From Armigeres subalbatus (lineage: Eukaryota > Arthropoda > Insecta > Diptera > Culicidae): a stretch of DNA of 64,000 nucleotides. The position numbers were made by a program, and so were the translations under genes. Below are positions 30,641 through 41,589 of this stretch, in pieces. The first letter of the stretch is position 1. Every line of letters begins with the position of its first letter. A model generated the notes under the pieces. It worked only from the letters and a program-made list of their open reading frames with translations. It did no database searches and was not told the origin of the DNA. The stretch spans positions 415,722,283 to 415,786,282 of the forward strand of contig NC_085140.1 of assembly GCF_024139115.2 (NCBI RefSeq). The letters are read 5' to 3'.

Positions 30641-32880
30641 AGGCTTGTTCAACCTATTCAAGCCACCGACCAATTTTCAGAATAGCCACTTGCTGGCGGG
30701 CCAGAAAATATTCGGGTATACATTTTGAAAATAATCAAAGTAAAATACATTTTTACACATGATATTATTGCGATTGAACAATCTTTTTTTTGTGTGTTTA
30801 TTTTCTTTTTCTATTTACTTTTTTTGCCAAATAGTTTCAATTTTGTTTCAATAGTATATGTAGGGGAATTGCTCCTTGAATTCATACCATGTACCCAAAT
30901 CAATACCTCGAAAACGAAGAATTGGTGCGCCAATTATTTTGTTTCTCATTTTTGTGATTTTTTTCAGCAGGATAACAACAAAACACAACACAAATTGAGC
31001 CTAAATTACCTGTTTCGCGAATGTTATTGATATAGGAGCATGTTATTAATAATGGAACAGATACCCTATATTGGATAATAAAAGTTCGACATGTTGATCC
31101 CTGTCTTGCAACTTTATGATCCAGCCGTTGAGATGTTTAGTGACATGTATTATAGAGGCCTAGCCACTCACTCATTCATGCAGGATTACGCAGCTTGGGC
31201 ATTGGTTTTGCTTTATCTTGTAAAAATAGTGTGATTTCCTCTCGCTCTAAAGCAAGGTACCATGGGTTGGCCAACAAACTAACACAACAAACCCCCGTAT
31301 TCTGCTTCCATTTCCGTTAACATAATTTGGAATTAGTGATGGTTGAGTTTCCATCCGCAGGTAAAGGTTATTTTCGTGATAACGAGCGTTTTTTTCATCA
31401 CGAATATTGATCGTTTTTGCACATAGATCTTTCTTGAAGAAAAACGCAATGTGCAGAGAGATATCACAAATTAACATTTTTGGCTGATTAACAATTGATT
31501 AACAAATAAACAAATACAAAAATTGCCCTAATTTTCAAGTGTCAAGTTGAACCACAAGTTGCCGTATCGGACTGTCTGTTGCCCTTACTGTGGTTGAGTA
31601 GAGACTAACTTTTGACATAGTTTGCGCAGACGTAGGTACATCTTGTTTTGTCTGCGATATTTTTCTATTTTTGCAACTTCTGTACTGATTCAACTCAGCA
31701 TCGCAATTAAATTTAAAAATACAAAAGGATCTTGAATTCATTTGTAAGTTTGATCATCAGAACTGAAAACCAATGGAATTTTTAGTTTTAGGTTGCCAAA
31801 ACCCCGGTGTTCGGAATATGAGTCATGTTCGGGATTTGACCCAAAACGGTATTACACCCAAAACAAATCTGTCAATTACTGTATAAAATCTTGGCATATA
31901 CAATTCTGTAAGCTTTTTATACAGATATTGTATTAAAACAATACAAACCTGTAAGATTTCAATACAACAATTGTGTTAAAATTTTCCGAAATTGTATATG
32001 CCAAATTATTATACAGTTTCTGTAAGTTTCTTATGCAGAACTGTATTAAAATCGGCCATCCGCTGGTTGGGTACTACAGCTCTGTAAGAGGACATTGTCC
32101 GTTAAGATATCATTTGAAAAACATTGATCAAGTACCCATAATGGATGTAGCCCAGATTTTCACTCAAAAAATTAAACTTCAATTTTTTTGGGAATATTAT
32201 AAAATCTATGTTTTGCATGTGATGATACAAATGGATTAGTTTTATACGTTCCACCAAAAAAAACTTTCTATTACCACGACTGGTATACTACCCTTACAAA
32301 ACAATCGACGAACGGCTCTTCCGAATATTAAAGGCAAGAGAAAGAGACATCCTAGCATGCGCTGCTGCTTTGGCTCATGCTCGTTATTCAGTAAAGCTTG
32401 ACTTCCACCGCTAGGCTCGCTAGCGTTTCAAAATCATGGAAGGACCACATTCCAAGGCAAAGATTACTATATGTTATGTGCTACCCTGGTTCATGTTGAA
32501 ATTACCATAAAACTAAATTAAAAACGAAGTCTGGACCTTCAAACGTCCTGAATATTTTTGCATGTGTGAAATATTGCTCTAGCTTGAGATCGTTCGTACA
32601 TATACCCAAGTTGAATTCAGCAAAGTTATTCAGGATGTCCAGGACTACAAAGCGTTGCCCAGTGTAATGAGCACTTCTTCCAAGAGGCAGCGCTACTTAG
32701 GTGTATGTACAAAGGATCAAAAGAGCAATATTTCACACACGCAAGAATATTGCAAGCACACTAGCGTTGTAAAAAACCTAATTATTTTTTCCATCACAAG
32801 ACAGTCCAATCCCACCAGATGAACTTTGCTAAAGACATCATTTTAACAAATTTCAAATTTGTGCGATAAGAATATTTCAT
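30641..32880. other. Intergenic with one inverted-repeat element
   Basis: No gene supported. At 31881-32017 a short palindromic element has arms CTGTATAAAATCTTGGCATA and the inverse TATGCCAAATTATTATACAG, with further TGTATTAAAA repeats between them; probably a MITE, ends undefined. Confidence 0.5.
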
Positions 32881-32882
32881 TT

Positions 32883-33620
32883 TCATTTATCTAGTCTACA
32901 TCTAAACAGATAACACTGAATCAACAATTTGACGCCACGATACACGGTTCGAGGCCGCATCCCTCCATCCTCTAATACGCCCCACGCTCGCCAAGTCGTT
33001 CTGCACCTGGTCTGCCCACCTCGCTCGCTGCACTCCACGCCGTCTCGTAACTGCCGGATCGGAAGCGAACACCATCTTTGCAGGGTTGCTGTCCGGCATT
33101 CTTGCAACATACTCTGCCCATCGTATCCTTCCGGCTTTAGCTACCTTCTGGATACTGGGTTCGCCGTAGAGCTGGGCGAGCTCATGGTTCATTCTTCGCC
33201 GCCACACACCTTCTTCTTGCACACCGCCAAAGTTGGTCCTAAGCACCCGCCTCTCGAATACTCGCTTGCAAGTACGATAGAGTGCTTGCAAGTCCTCCTC
33301 GAGCATTGTCCTTGTTTCATGTCCGTAGAGGACAACCGGTCTTATTAGCGCCTTGTACATGATACATTTGGTGCGGTGGCGAATCTTTTTTGACCGCAGT
33401 TTCTTCTGCAGCCCGTAGTAGACCCGACTTCCACAGATGATGCGCCTTCTTATTTCACGACTGACATTGTTACCAGCCGTTAGCAAGGATCCGAGGTAGA
33501 CGAATTCCTCGAAGGAAGACCACCTCGAAGGTATCCCCGTCTATCCTTACACTGCTTCCCAGGTGGGCCCTGTCGCGCTCTGTTTCGCCCACAAGCATGT
33601 ACTTTGTGTTTGAGGCATTA
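32883..33620 (-). mobile_element. RTE LINE, C-terminal part of ORF (copy 2)
   Basis: A minus-strand open frame of 194 codons (32902-33486) with RRIICGSRVYYGLQKKLRSK, YKALIRPVVLYGHETRTM, ERRVLRTNFGGV, RRMNHELAQLYGEPSIQKVA and NPAKMVF, ending WRQIVDSVLSV. This is the C-terminal domain of RTE-clade ORF2. Continuous with 34931-36145 apart from the foldback insertion; the junction is at the ASKTKYM-like segment (33590-33620). Confidence 0.85.
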
Positions 33621-33628
33621 ACCACCAG

Positions 33629-34922
33629 GAATCTATACTATTTCGTCGAAAGACATTTCGTCGAATGACAATTAATCGAATGACATTTGCTCGAAAGGAC
33701 ATTACGTCGAATGGACGTTTGGTCGAAGGGACATTTAGTCGAAATAGATGTTTTAATCCAGCAGAGACGCAGGACATTTGGTCGAAAGGACACTACGTCG
33801 AATGACGTTTTTTCAAAAGCGGATTTCAGAAATAAAAATCTTGATACATTTAGTCTAATGACGGTCCGTCAAATGACTATTTCAAAATAATTTTAGTCAA
33901 TAATAATTTAAAAAAATGAATGATTTATTGTGATGACTATGAAAGTCATATAATTATTGCTCCAATATTGTCCAAAGAATGATGAATACATAAAAAAATA
34001 ATAATACAAAAACGGTGAATATTCCCGACTGGATATTGACTTTGGCGAACCCCTCTAACCGGCTACGATGAATCTATTCCACCTGTTGAAAAAAATTCAG
34101 TCGAATGATATTTCGTCAATAGACATGTCGTCGAATAGATAAGGTCATATGACCATTTGGTTGGAATAAATTTTTTGGCCAATAATTAACGAATTATGGT
34201 TGGAACTTTATTCTGAACTAACTATTGTATAAATATTGAGTGAAAGAAAGAGTTTCCATGAAAAGAATAAGAAAACCATTTCCATTCGACTAAACGTCCT
34301 TTCGATGAAATGTCATTTGACCAAATGTCATTAGACTAAATGTTCCAAAGCCGACTACGGTGAAGTATTGGCAAAATAACATTGATATCATTGGTTTTTG
34401 ACCATGTGCCAAAAAATAGATTAAAGGGTAGTTCACCATCAGTACCTAATATTTTGCTATTTCTGTAGGTTTTCATTTTTTTAATAATCCTCCAGGGTCT
34501 CCAGAAGTTTCTGTTGGCTAAGGTGAAAAATCCTCATTGGCATCCGTATTCGTTTCTTCCGCTGCTGATTGAACTTCCTCAGGTCCACTGAATTCCTCTA
34601 ATCAGTTTATCAATGTATCTTGTGGATTATTTATTCATATTCAACCAAACATCTATTGACGAATTATCCATTTAACTAATTACCTATTACCGACAAAACA
34701 CTTTCAAAATTCGACAAATTTCCAAATTTTCAAATTTCCATTCGACAAAATGTCCTTTCGACTAAATGTCCTTTCTACTTCATGTCCTTTCGACTAAATG
34801 TCCATTCGACCAAATGTCCATCTGACTAAATTTCAATTCGACTAAATGTCTATTCGACTAAATGGCCCTTCGACCAAATGTACTTTCGACTAAATGTCAT
34901 TCGACGAACTATCTCAAACCCC
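33629..34922. mobile_element. Second foldback-like element: inverted arms of 15-16-bp tandem repeats
   Basis: A 1,294-bp insertion in the RTE LINE with an 8-bp duplication ACCACCAG (33621-33628 and 34923-34930). The left arm (33640-33850) is a tandem series of units like TTCGTCGAATGACAT and TTGGTCGAAGGGACAT. The right arm (34730-34915) is the inverted series (CATTCGACAAAATGT, CCTTTCGACTAAATGT). Further scattered units occur at 34080-34150 and 34285-34345. The ends share AGTTCGTCGAA / ATTTCGTCGAA. The central part (34350-34700) is unrelated AT-rich sequence without an open frame. An 8-bp duplication fits hAT-type transposition, but the termini are not classical. Confidence 0.8.
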
Positions 34923-34930
34923 ACCACCAG

Positions 34931-36145
34931 TCCAACTTTTGTTGCTTCACGTTTCAGGCGGGTGTACAGTTCTGCCACTTTTGCAAATGTTCGGCCGACA
35001 ATGTCCATGTCATCCGCGAAACAAATAAATTGACTGGATCTGTTGAAAATCGTACCCCGGCTGTTACACCCGGCTCTCCGCATGACACCTTCTAGCGCAA
35101 TGTTTAACAGCAGACACGAAAGTCCATCACCTTGTCTTAGTCCCCGGCGTGATTCGAACGAACTGGAGTGTTCGCCCGAAATCTTCACACAGTTTTGCAC
35201 ACCATCCACCGTTGCTTTGATCAGTTTGGTTTGGTTGGTTTGGTTGGTTTGGTTGATCGTATGCCGCCTTGAAATCAACGAACAGATGATGCGTTGGGAC
35301 CTGGTATTCACGGCATTTTTGAAGGATTTGCCGTACAGTAAAGATCTGGTCCGTTGTCGAGCGGCCGTCAACGAAGCCGGCTTGATAACTTCCCACCAAC
35401 TCATTCACTAATGGTGACAGACGACTTAAGATGATCTGGGATATCACTTTGTAGGCGGCATTAAGGATGGTGATCGCTCGAAAGTTCTCACACTCCAGCT
35501 TGTCGCCTTTCTTATAGAATTCCTTCCACTATTCCGGTAGCTGTTCAGTTTCCCAGATTCTGACTATCAATTTGTGCAGGCAAGTGGCTAGCTTTTCCGG
35601 GCCCATCTTGATGAGCTCAGCTCCGATACCATCATTACCAGCTGCTTTATTCGTCTTTAGCTGTTGAATGGCATCCTTAACTTCCCTCAAGGTGGGGCTG
35701 GTTGGTTTCCATCGTCCGCTGAACTGACGTAGTCATCTCCTCCACTGCCTTGACTTTCACTGCCTGTACTCTCAGCGCCATTCAAATGTTCCTCGTAGTG
35801 CTACTTCCACCTTTCGATCACCACACGTTCGTTCGTCAAGATGCACCCATCCTTATCCCGGCACATTTCGGCTCGCGGCACGAAGCCTTTGTGGGATGCG
35901 TTGAGCTTCTGGTAGAACTTGCGTGCTTCTTCCAGGCGGCGTTTCTTCTCCTGAAAAAGGCGGGTCTGCTGTCACCGCTTCCGTCTATAACGTTCCACGT
36001 TCTGCCGGGTACCTTGCTGCAGCGCGACCGCCCGTGCTGTGTCCATCTCCTCCAGAATCTGTCTGCACTCTTCGCCGACCACTCTTTTGTCTGCAGTGGT
36101 CCTCGCCGATGGTTCCGGTCCGTACTCTCTTGTTGATTGTTCGTT
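34931..36145 (-). mobile_element. RTE LINE, linker and reverse-transcriptase part (copy 2)
   Basis: From 36145 downward on the minus strand: linker (ATRVVGEECRQILEEMDTA, QGTRQNVERY, QEKKRRLEEARKFYQKLNAS-type pieces), then RT with NELVGSYQAGFVDGRSTTDQ, VPTHHLFVDFKAAYD, SSFESRRGLRQGDGLSCLLL, SSQFICFADDMDIVG and LYTRLKREATKVGLVV. A pentanucleotide repeat (GGTTT)n at about 35222-35256 replaces part of the RT between FKAAYD and IKATVDG. The endonuclease is missing. Confidence 0.85.
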
Positions 36146-36393
36146 GCGTGAGTTTTTTTTTTGGCTGGCTTAAAGAATCAATAACGGCGCCGACCACGTC
36201 CTTACGGTTATCTGAGAAAGGAAGAAATGTTGGGGTGACATCCGTTGCTACTAGAGACCGAGGTCACCTCTGCATCTCCACAGATGCCACGGGAAGGATA
36301 TTTGTACGTGGGACGGGGTAAACAGTTATATGGATCTGGATTCACCTTGATGAGTGATACGATCCGTATAACCTCTATATATTAAAACAATTA
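36146..36393. other. Spacer, no feature
   Basis: Nothing supportable. Confidence 0.5.
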
Positions 36394-36933
36394 CAGTGAC
36401 CTGCATAATAAAAAGCCCACTTGCCGTTTTTCAAACAAAATGGTCAACTTTGGAGATCTAGATCTCGATTGCGTGTGAACCAATTTTGCTGAAAATTTGA
36501 CCAGAGCTCAGATATAGCTTGAATTTTACCACACCTAAATCATTGCGGTGATACCAAAACGATTTTTTGGCAAAAAATTGATATTATAATATCTTGAAAA
36601 CTACAACTCTTAGTGTACAAGTATATTTCGCAAACTTTTTTGTATTGCCAAAATACGTGTTTTTGCTGAAAAAGTCATCAGTTTACAACCTATAGAATTA
36701 AAGATATTTGAAAAATAAATTTTCACCAAAAAATCATTTTGGTATTACCGCAATAATTTTTTACCCTATGAATCAATATGGTCGAAACTGAGGTGTGGTA
36801 AAATTCAAGTTATATCTGAGCTCTGGTAAAATTTTCAGCAAAATTGGTTCACACGCAATCGAGATCTAAATTTCCAAAGTTGGCCATTTTGTATGAAAAA
36901 CGGCGAGTGGGCTTTTTATTATGCCGGTCACTG
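36394..36933. mobile_element. Palindromic MITE with CAGTGACC ends and TA duplication
   Basis: 540 bp. The left end CAGTGACCTGCATAATAAAA and the right end inverse (CAGTGACCGGCATAATAAAA) lie between TA at 36392-36393 and TA at 36934-36935. The arms are inverted for at least 170 bp (including AAGCCCAC and CAATCGAGATCT). CAGT termini with TA are typical of Tc1/mariner-derived MITEs. Confidence 0.85.
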
Positions 36934-37029
36934 TAATTACTTCACACTTCTTATAAATACGCTTTAACTTTTAATGACGAACTGTTCAATGAATATTTAT
37001 ATACAAAAAAAACCAGATTAATCCACCTA

Positions 37030-37805
37030 GCGGTGATGGTGCCTTTCTCGTTCGTGTGAGTAATTTCTACGTACTTTTGGTAAAAAAATAAGTATTTTGG
37101 CCATAACTTTTGAGTCCATAGTCCGATCCGGTCAATTTTCAACAGGAAATAATGGGACCGGATTCTGCATCGGATGCAACTTGTTGAGAGCAAATCGGCA
37201 AATCAGCCTAAAATGAGTGAGATTTTGAAAAATGAATTTTGGCCATAACTCCAAATCCCGTTGTCCTATTCCGCCAATTTTCAATAATGAGTGAGAATTT
37301 TGTATGTGTTTCTCATGTGAAAAATGAATTTTGGCCATAACTTCGAAATCCATAGTCCAATGTGTCCAATTTTCAATACGAAACAATGGGACAGGATTCT
37401 ACGTCGAATGAAATTCGTTGCGAGTAAATCAGCTAAGAGTAAGTGCCTAAAAAGTGAGTGAGATTTTTTCATATAAAAAATATATTGGGGCCATAAATCC
37501 GAAGCCCATAGTCCGGTTGGGCTAATTTTCAATACGAAACAATGGGACAGGATTCCGCGTCGACTGCAACTTGTTGCGAGCAAATTGGTTAAGGATAAGT
37601 ACCTGAAAAATCAGTGAGATTATTTTGCGCACACACATACACACACACACATACACACACGCACATACAGACATCATCTCAATTCGTCGAGCTGAGTCGA
37701 TCGGTATATAACACTATGGGTCTCCGGGACTCCTATAAAAAGTTCGTTTTTGGAGCGAACATATAGCCTTTACGTAGACTTTGTATACGAGAAAGGCAAA
37801 AATAA
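37030..37805. mobile_element. Element with GCCTTTCTCG ends and internal tandem units
   Basis: Ends carry TGCCTTTCTCGT (37040) and the inverse ACGAGAAAGGCAAA (37786). Four variable-length repeats begin with TTTTGGCCATAAC (37098, 37243, 37335, 37492) and contain CAATTTTCAATACGAAACAA and GGGACAGGATTC. They are followed by a CA/CATA microsatellite (37630-37680) and ATATAACACTATGGG. The same 3' portion recurs at 53817-55341. A non-autonomous element family; mechanism unknown. Confidence 0.65.
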
Positions 37806-38389
37806 ATGAAAATAAGTGAAACATGATTTTATAACGGTGTCTTTGTCCAAACAGACACACCTTCAAAAAAAAAAAGAAAAAACTAGAAAAAATCTCCGAA
37901 ACACTGACCACACGATAGCACAGACTTTCCTCTTTCACGTAAGCGCATTTTTTTAAATGTTCTATCGGCGTTAATTTTTCCATACATTTTTGGTGGTGGT
38001 GAACTAGATTTATATGGAATTTGCACTAAAAATACCGAAAAAGAACATTTTAGTTTGAACACGAATGAAAGAGGAGACCATATTCCTCCGCGTGATGGGT
38101 GTCTCAGATACACTGATTCTTTAAACATTATAGTTCCCCTTGGAGACTTGAGGTTTAAATATGCATGTTATAAAAATACATATATACATATACACAGCCG
38201 ACCAGGCGCAAGGCTTACTTCGATCTGATTAAATTATCTTTCGAAACTGCCCAAAAACTCCAAATTGGTTAATCAATAAAACAAAAAGTTTTAGCAATTT
38301 CAATTTGGGGTCAATATGACCCCTAAGCACAGACAATGTTAGTTTTTTTGAACACAGACAGAGGGTTAAACATGGCTTGCTACGCTTTA
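37806..38389. other. Intergenic, no supported gene
   Basis: A long A tract (37867-37880) and an ATACATATA-rich stretch at 38170-38200; no gene. Confidence 0.5.
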
Positions 38390-39190
38390 AAGTAATAAAA
38401 AATTCACCATTTCCTCAAGGGAACCAGCAATCCAGAATGTCCCGGAATGTGATAGATCAAATTCCCTCAGAATACATTCCACTCAACTTATTTAGCAAAA
38501 TCATGTAGTTGAACGCATCACAAATCAGATTTTCGAACTAATAAAAAATTGGCCACTACCTTCAGGGAACTAGGATGCCAGAATGTTCCGGATGGACCAA
38601 ATACCCTCTGAACAAATTACTATGAACTTGTTCTGAAACATCAAGTTGTTTGGTTTGGTACGTCGCAAGCCAAGTTTTAGAATTGAACAAAGGCCGTTTA
38701 CCCCAGGGAATCAACATTTCAAGGTGTCCCAGATCGTGACTAGATAGACCAAATACTCTTAGAACACATTTTAGTGGACTTTTTCACCATTGCTTTGAAG
38801 TTTTATACGTCGCAAGCCAGGTTTCAGAGTTGTTGGAAAAAGCCACTTCCCCCAGGCAACTAGCCCTCTAGGGCGTACTGAATTGAGACAACACGGGCCA
38901 AATACCCTCAAAACGCATTCCGCTGAGCTTGTTTTGCTAAATCATGAAGTTTAACACATCGCAAGCCAGGCTTTAGAACAAATGAAAAAAAAATGGCATT
39001 TTCCCCAAGAAACCAGCATTCCAGGGTGTTCCAAAATGTGACCAGATGGATATCCTTGAAACACATTCCGTTCCGATGAACTTGTTTTGTAAAATCATGA
39101 AGTTTGACACGTCGCTAGCGAGGTTCCAGAATTGATTAAAAATAGCCACTTCCATCAAGGAACTAGCATTTCAGAGCGTTCCGGAATGTA

Positions 39191-39398
39191 CACACTTAAA
39201 ATAAATCGCCGAATTCGGTAAAATTTTACCGAAATCTCAACAGCAGAACTGTTCGGTAAATAATTTTACTGACTTTCGGTGATTTTGACAGTTGAACAAT
39301 GAAAAAAATTACAAAAAATCTGTAAAATATTTACCGAACAGATCTGCTGTTGAGATTTCGGTAAAAATTACCGAATACTGTGAAATGAGTTAAGTGTG
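39191..39398. mobile_element. 208-bp palindromic MITE with CACACTTAA ends and TA duplication
   Basis: Flanked by TA (39189-39190 and 39399-39400). The arms share TTACCGAAATCTCAACAGCA and CTGTTCGGTAAATA in inverted order. It sits inside a unit of the 150-bp array. Confidence 0.85.
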
Positions 39399-39443
39399 TA
39401 ATCAGATGGACCAAATACTCTTAAAACGCATTCCCCTGAACTC

Positions 39444-40257
39444 CCCGACCAGTTAGCCATAACAAAATTGTATCACAATTATATCAATATGTGCTACAAA
39501 TAACAATACTTGCAATAATTTTGTTATAAATTCTCAGTCAAAGATGGAGAAAAGAAAATTTCCTCATCGTCATAACATGATTATAACATAATATGTTGTA
39601 AAAATTGCCTACATTTTTGGTAGATCTTCTTCTTCTTCTTCTTCTTATTGGCATTACATCCCCACACTGGGACAGAGCCGCCTCGCAGCTTAGTGTTCAT
39701 TGAGCACTTCCACAGTTATTAACTGCGAGGTTTCTAAGCCAGGTTACCATTTTTTTTGCATTCATATATCATGAGGCTAACACGATGATACTTTTATGCC
39801 CAGAGAAGTCGAGACAATTTCCAATTCGAAAATTGCCTAGACTGGCACCGGGAATCTAACCCAGCCACCCTCAGCATGGTCTTGCTTTGTAGCCGCGCGT
39901 CTTACCGCACGGCTAAGGAGGGCCATTTGGTAGATATGAATTGGAAAAAAACGAAGGTACCACCTTCAGCATAACTTGAACTTACATTCAAAGTTGAACC
40001 AGCTGGACAAAGTAAATTGCATAATTTGTTATAGTATAAGCCTTTTTCACCGCTTTTTATGTAACATATCGAGTTATATTTTTGTTCAATTAATAACATA
40101 TTTAGTAATATTTTTGTTAAAGCTAGAAGAGATTTTGTTACAATTTTTGTTATTTTAACTACTAATGGTACATGTTTTATAACAATCGCTGTTATAAAAA
40201 ACTGCTGTAACAGAATAACAAGCTCTGATATAAATCTGTTACTATCTACTAGTCGGG
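39444..40257. mobile_element. Element with CCCGACYAGT ends, host of a nested SINE
   Basis: The left end CCCGACCAGTTAG and the right inverse CCCGACTAGTAG mark an element rich in TGTTATAA/TTATAACA motifs. The SINE at 39626-39925 has inserted into it with a 10-bp duplication. No clear target duplication for the element itself. Confidence 0.6.
39626..39925 (-). mobile_element. Complete tRNA-derived SINE (Feilai-like), minus strand
   Basis: Reverse-complement copy of the 12167-12468 SINE with the CTT-repeat tail at its left end and the tRNA head at 39850-39925. Flanked by TTTGGTAGAT at 39616-39625 and 39926-39935. Confidence 0.88.
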
Positions 40258-40720
40258 TCGTTTTGCAATAACATAAAGTATGACACGTCACAAGCCAGGT
40301 TTCAGAGTTGATCAAAAAGTGGCCACTTCTTTCAGGGAAGGGCGTTCCGGATTGTAGCCCAGATAGACGGCATAAATCCTCTCGATACATTTCGCTGAGC
40401 TTGTTTTGTAAAATCGTGAAGTTTGACACGTCGCAAGAAAGCTTTCAAAATTGTCCAAAAAGTGGCCACTTCTCCCAGGGAACCAGCATTCCATTGTGTT
40501 CCGATGGAACAAATACCCTCGGAGCATATTCCTATGATCTTATTTTATAAAATCATGAAGTTTGAGAAGTCGGAAGTCAAGTTTGTCGCTCGATCAGGAA
40601 GTGACCATTTTTGCGAGATTGGAGGTTGCCCCAGTTTTCCCATCAATATCTCCGGAGCCATGTTCATTTTCAAAATGATGACCTATGCTTCAAAATCTAT
40701 AGGAATTTTGTGATCGATTT

Positions 40721-41386
40721 TCTTTAAATTGAGGGTCAGATACGTAAGTGTTAATCAATACTCCAGGAAAATGTTTGAAAGTTCCACGAGAAAAACTTTC
40801 AAACATACACAACAACATCTCCCGATCTTCCTCGAGAAATTCTTCCAAATTTTCTTGAGAAATTCCAAGGACTATCCACGAGAATTTTTCTTTTAAATTC
40901 CACGGCAAATTCTTTTGGATTTTCATGGGGCAATATTCGAGTACAACAATACTATCTGCATTAAATAATCGATGATCGTATGATAGAACAATTTTGCCCA
41001 TCCAAGCGGAAAAGGTCATGAGAATGAAAGTCATTCAGCCGATTGCCTTGTCATTGAACGCCACTGTGCCTAAAGTTGGCTAAATATGTCAGGCTACCTA
41101 AATACAATACATTTCGCCGAACCAGTAGGCTGAAATTCATTTAACTGGAAGTAATTTAGACAAACATCCTCTAATGTCCATGTGCGCAAAAAGTGGCTCC
41201 TCTATCAAATTAATGTTCCTGATGCACTTTGATGGTTATTAACACTCGAGAACGCTGTTGTATTTGTACAACGTTAACGCAAAAACATCACTTGGGGTAT
41301 TCAGCGTGAACAAGCATGCATGAGCGTTCCTGGAATACGCGCGTGCTGGAAGGTTAAAAGTCTTCGATGACAACCAAATATATGTA
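40721..41386. other. Intergenic, no supported gene
   Basis: An open frame of 114 codons at 40690-41034 (minus) overlaps repeated TTCCACGAGAA / TTCCTCGAGAA motifs (40775-40910) that make it periodic. No product supported. Confidence 0.5.
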
Positions 41387-41589
41387 CCGCCATCGGGGGT
41401 GACAATGGGTCTGGGGGTGAGAATAGGTCATCGCTTTCACCGGCAGTCTGGAGCAAAATCGTTCAAAAAGGTCTCTTATATTTTGGTTTTCTTACCCTCA
41501 GATGCATTCAATCAATTCTACAAGCATTCTATGTAGTTGAAACAGTGACCCATTCTCACCCCCATTTGACTCATTGACCCCGACGACGG
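41387..41589. mobile_element. 203-bp MITE with CCGYCRTCGGGG ends and TA duplication
   Basis: TA at 41385-41386 and 41590-41591. The inverted ends share CGGGGGTGACAATGGGTC-like sequence and a GGGGGTGAGAATRGGTC block. Middle about 100 bp not palindromic. Confidence 0.75.

Larger units (their letters stand above)
38390..40720 (+). repeat. Degenerate tandem repeat of about 150 bp, interrupted by two insertions
   Basis: Eight or so diverged units share the order CCAGGGAACYAGCATTCCAG, GTGTTCCGGAATGTG, AGATGGACCAAATACYCTC, ACGCATTCCGCTGAGCTTG, AAATCATGAAGTTTGACACG and TCGCAAGCCAGGTTTCAG. GCCACTTCC-like starts fall at about 38554, 38692, 38841, 38992, 39145, 40320, 40464 and 40602. Insertions at 39191-39398 and 39444-40257 split the array; removing them restores the unit order. 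An old satellite or the inner repeats of a dead element. Confidence 0.75.

Noticed and set aside
34862..36321. Plus-strand frames of up to 132 codons
   Set aside because: Antisense of the minus-strand RTE LINE.
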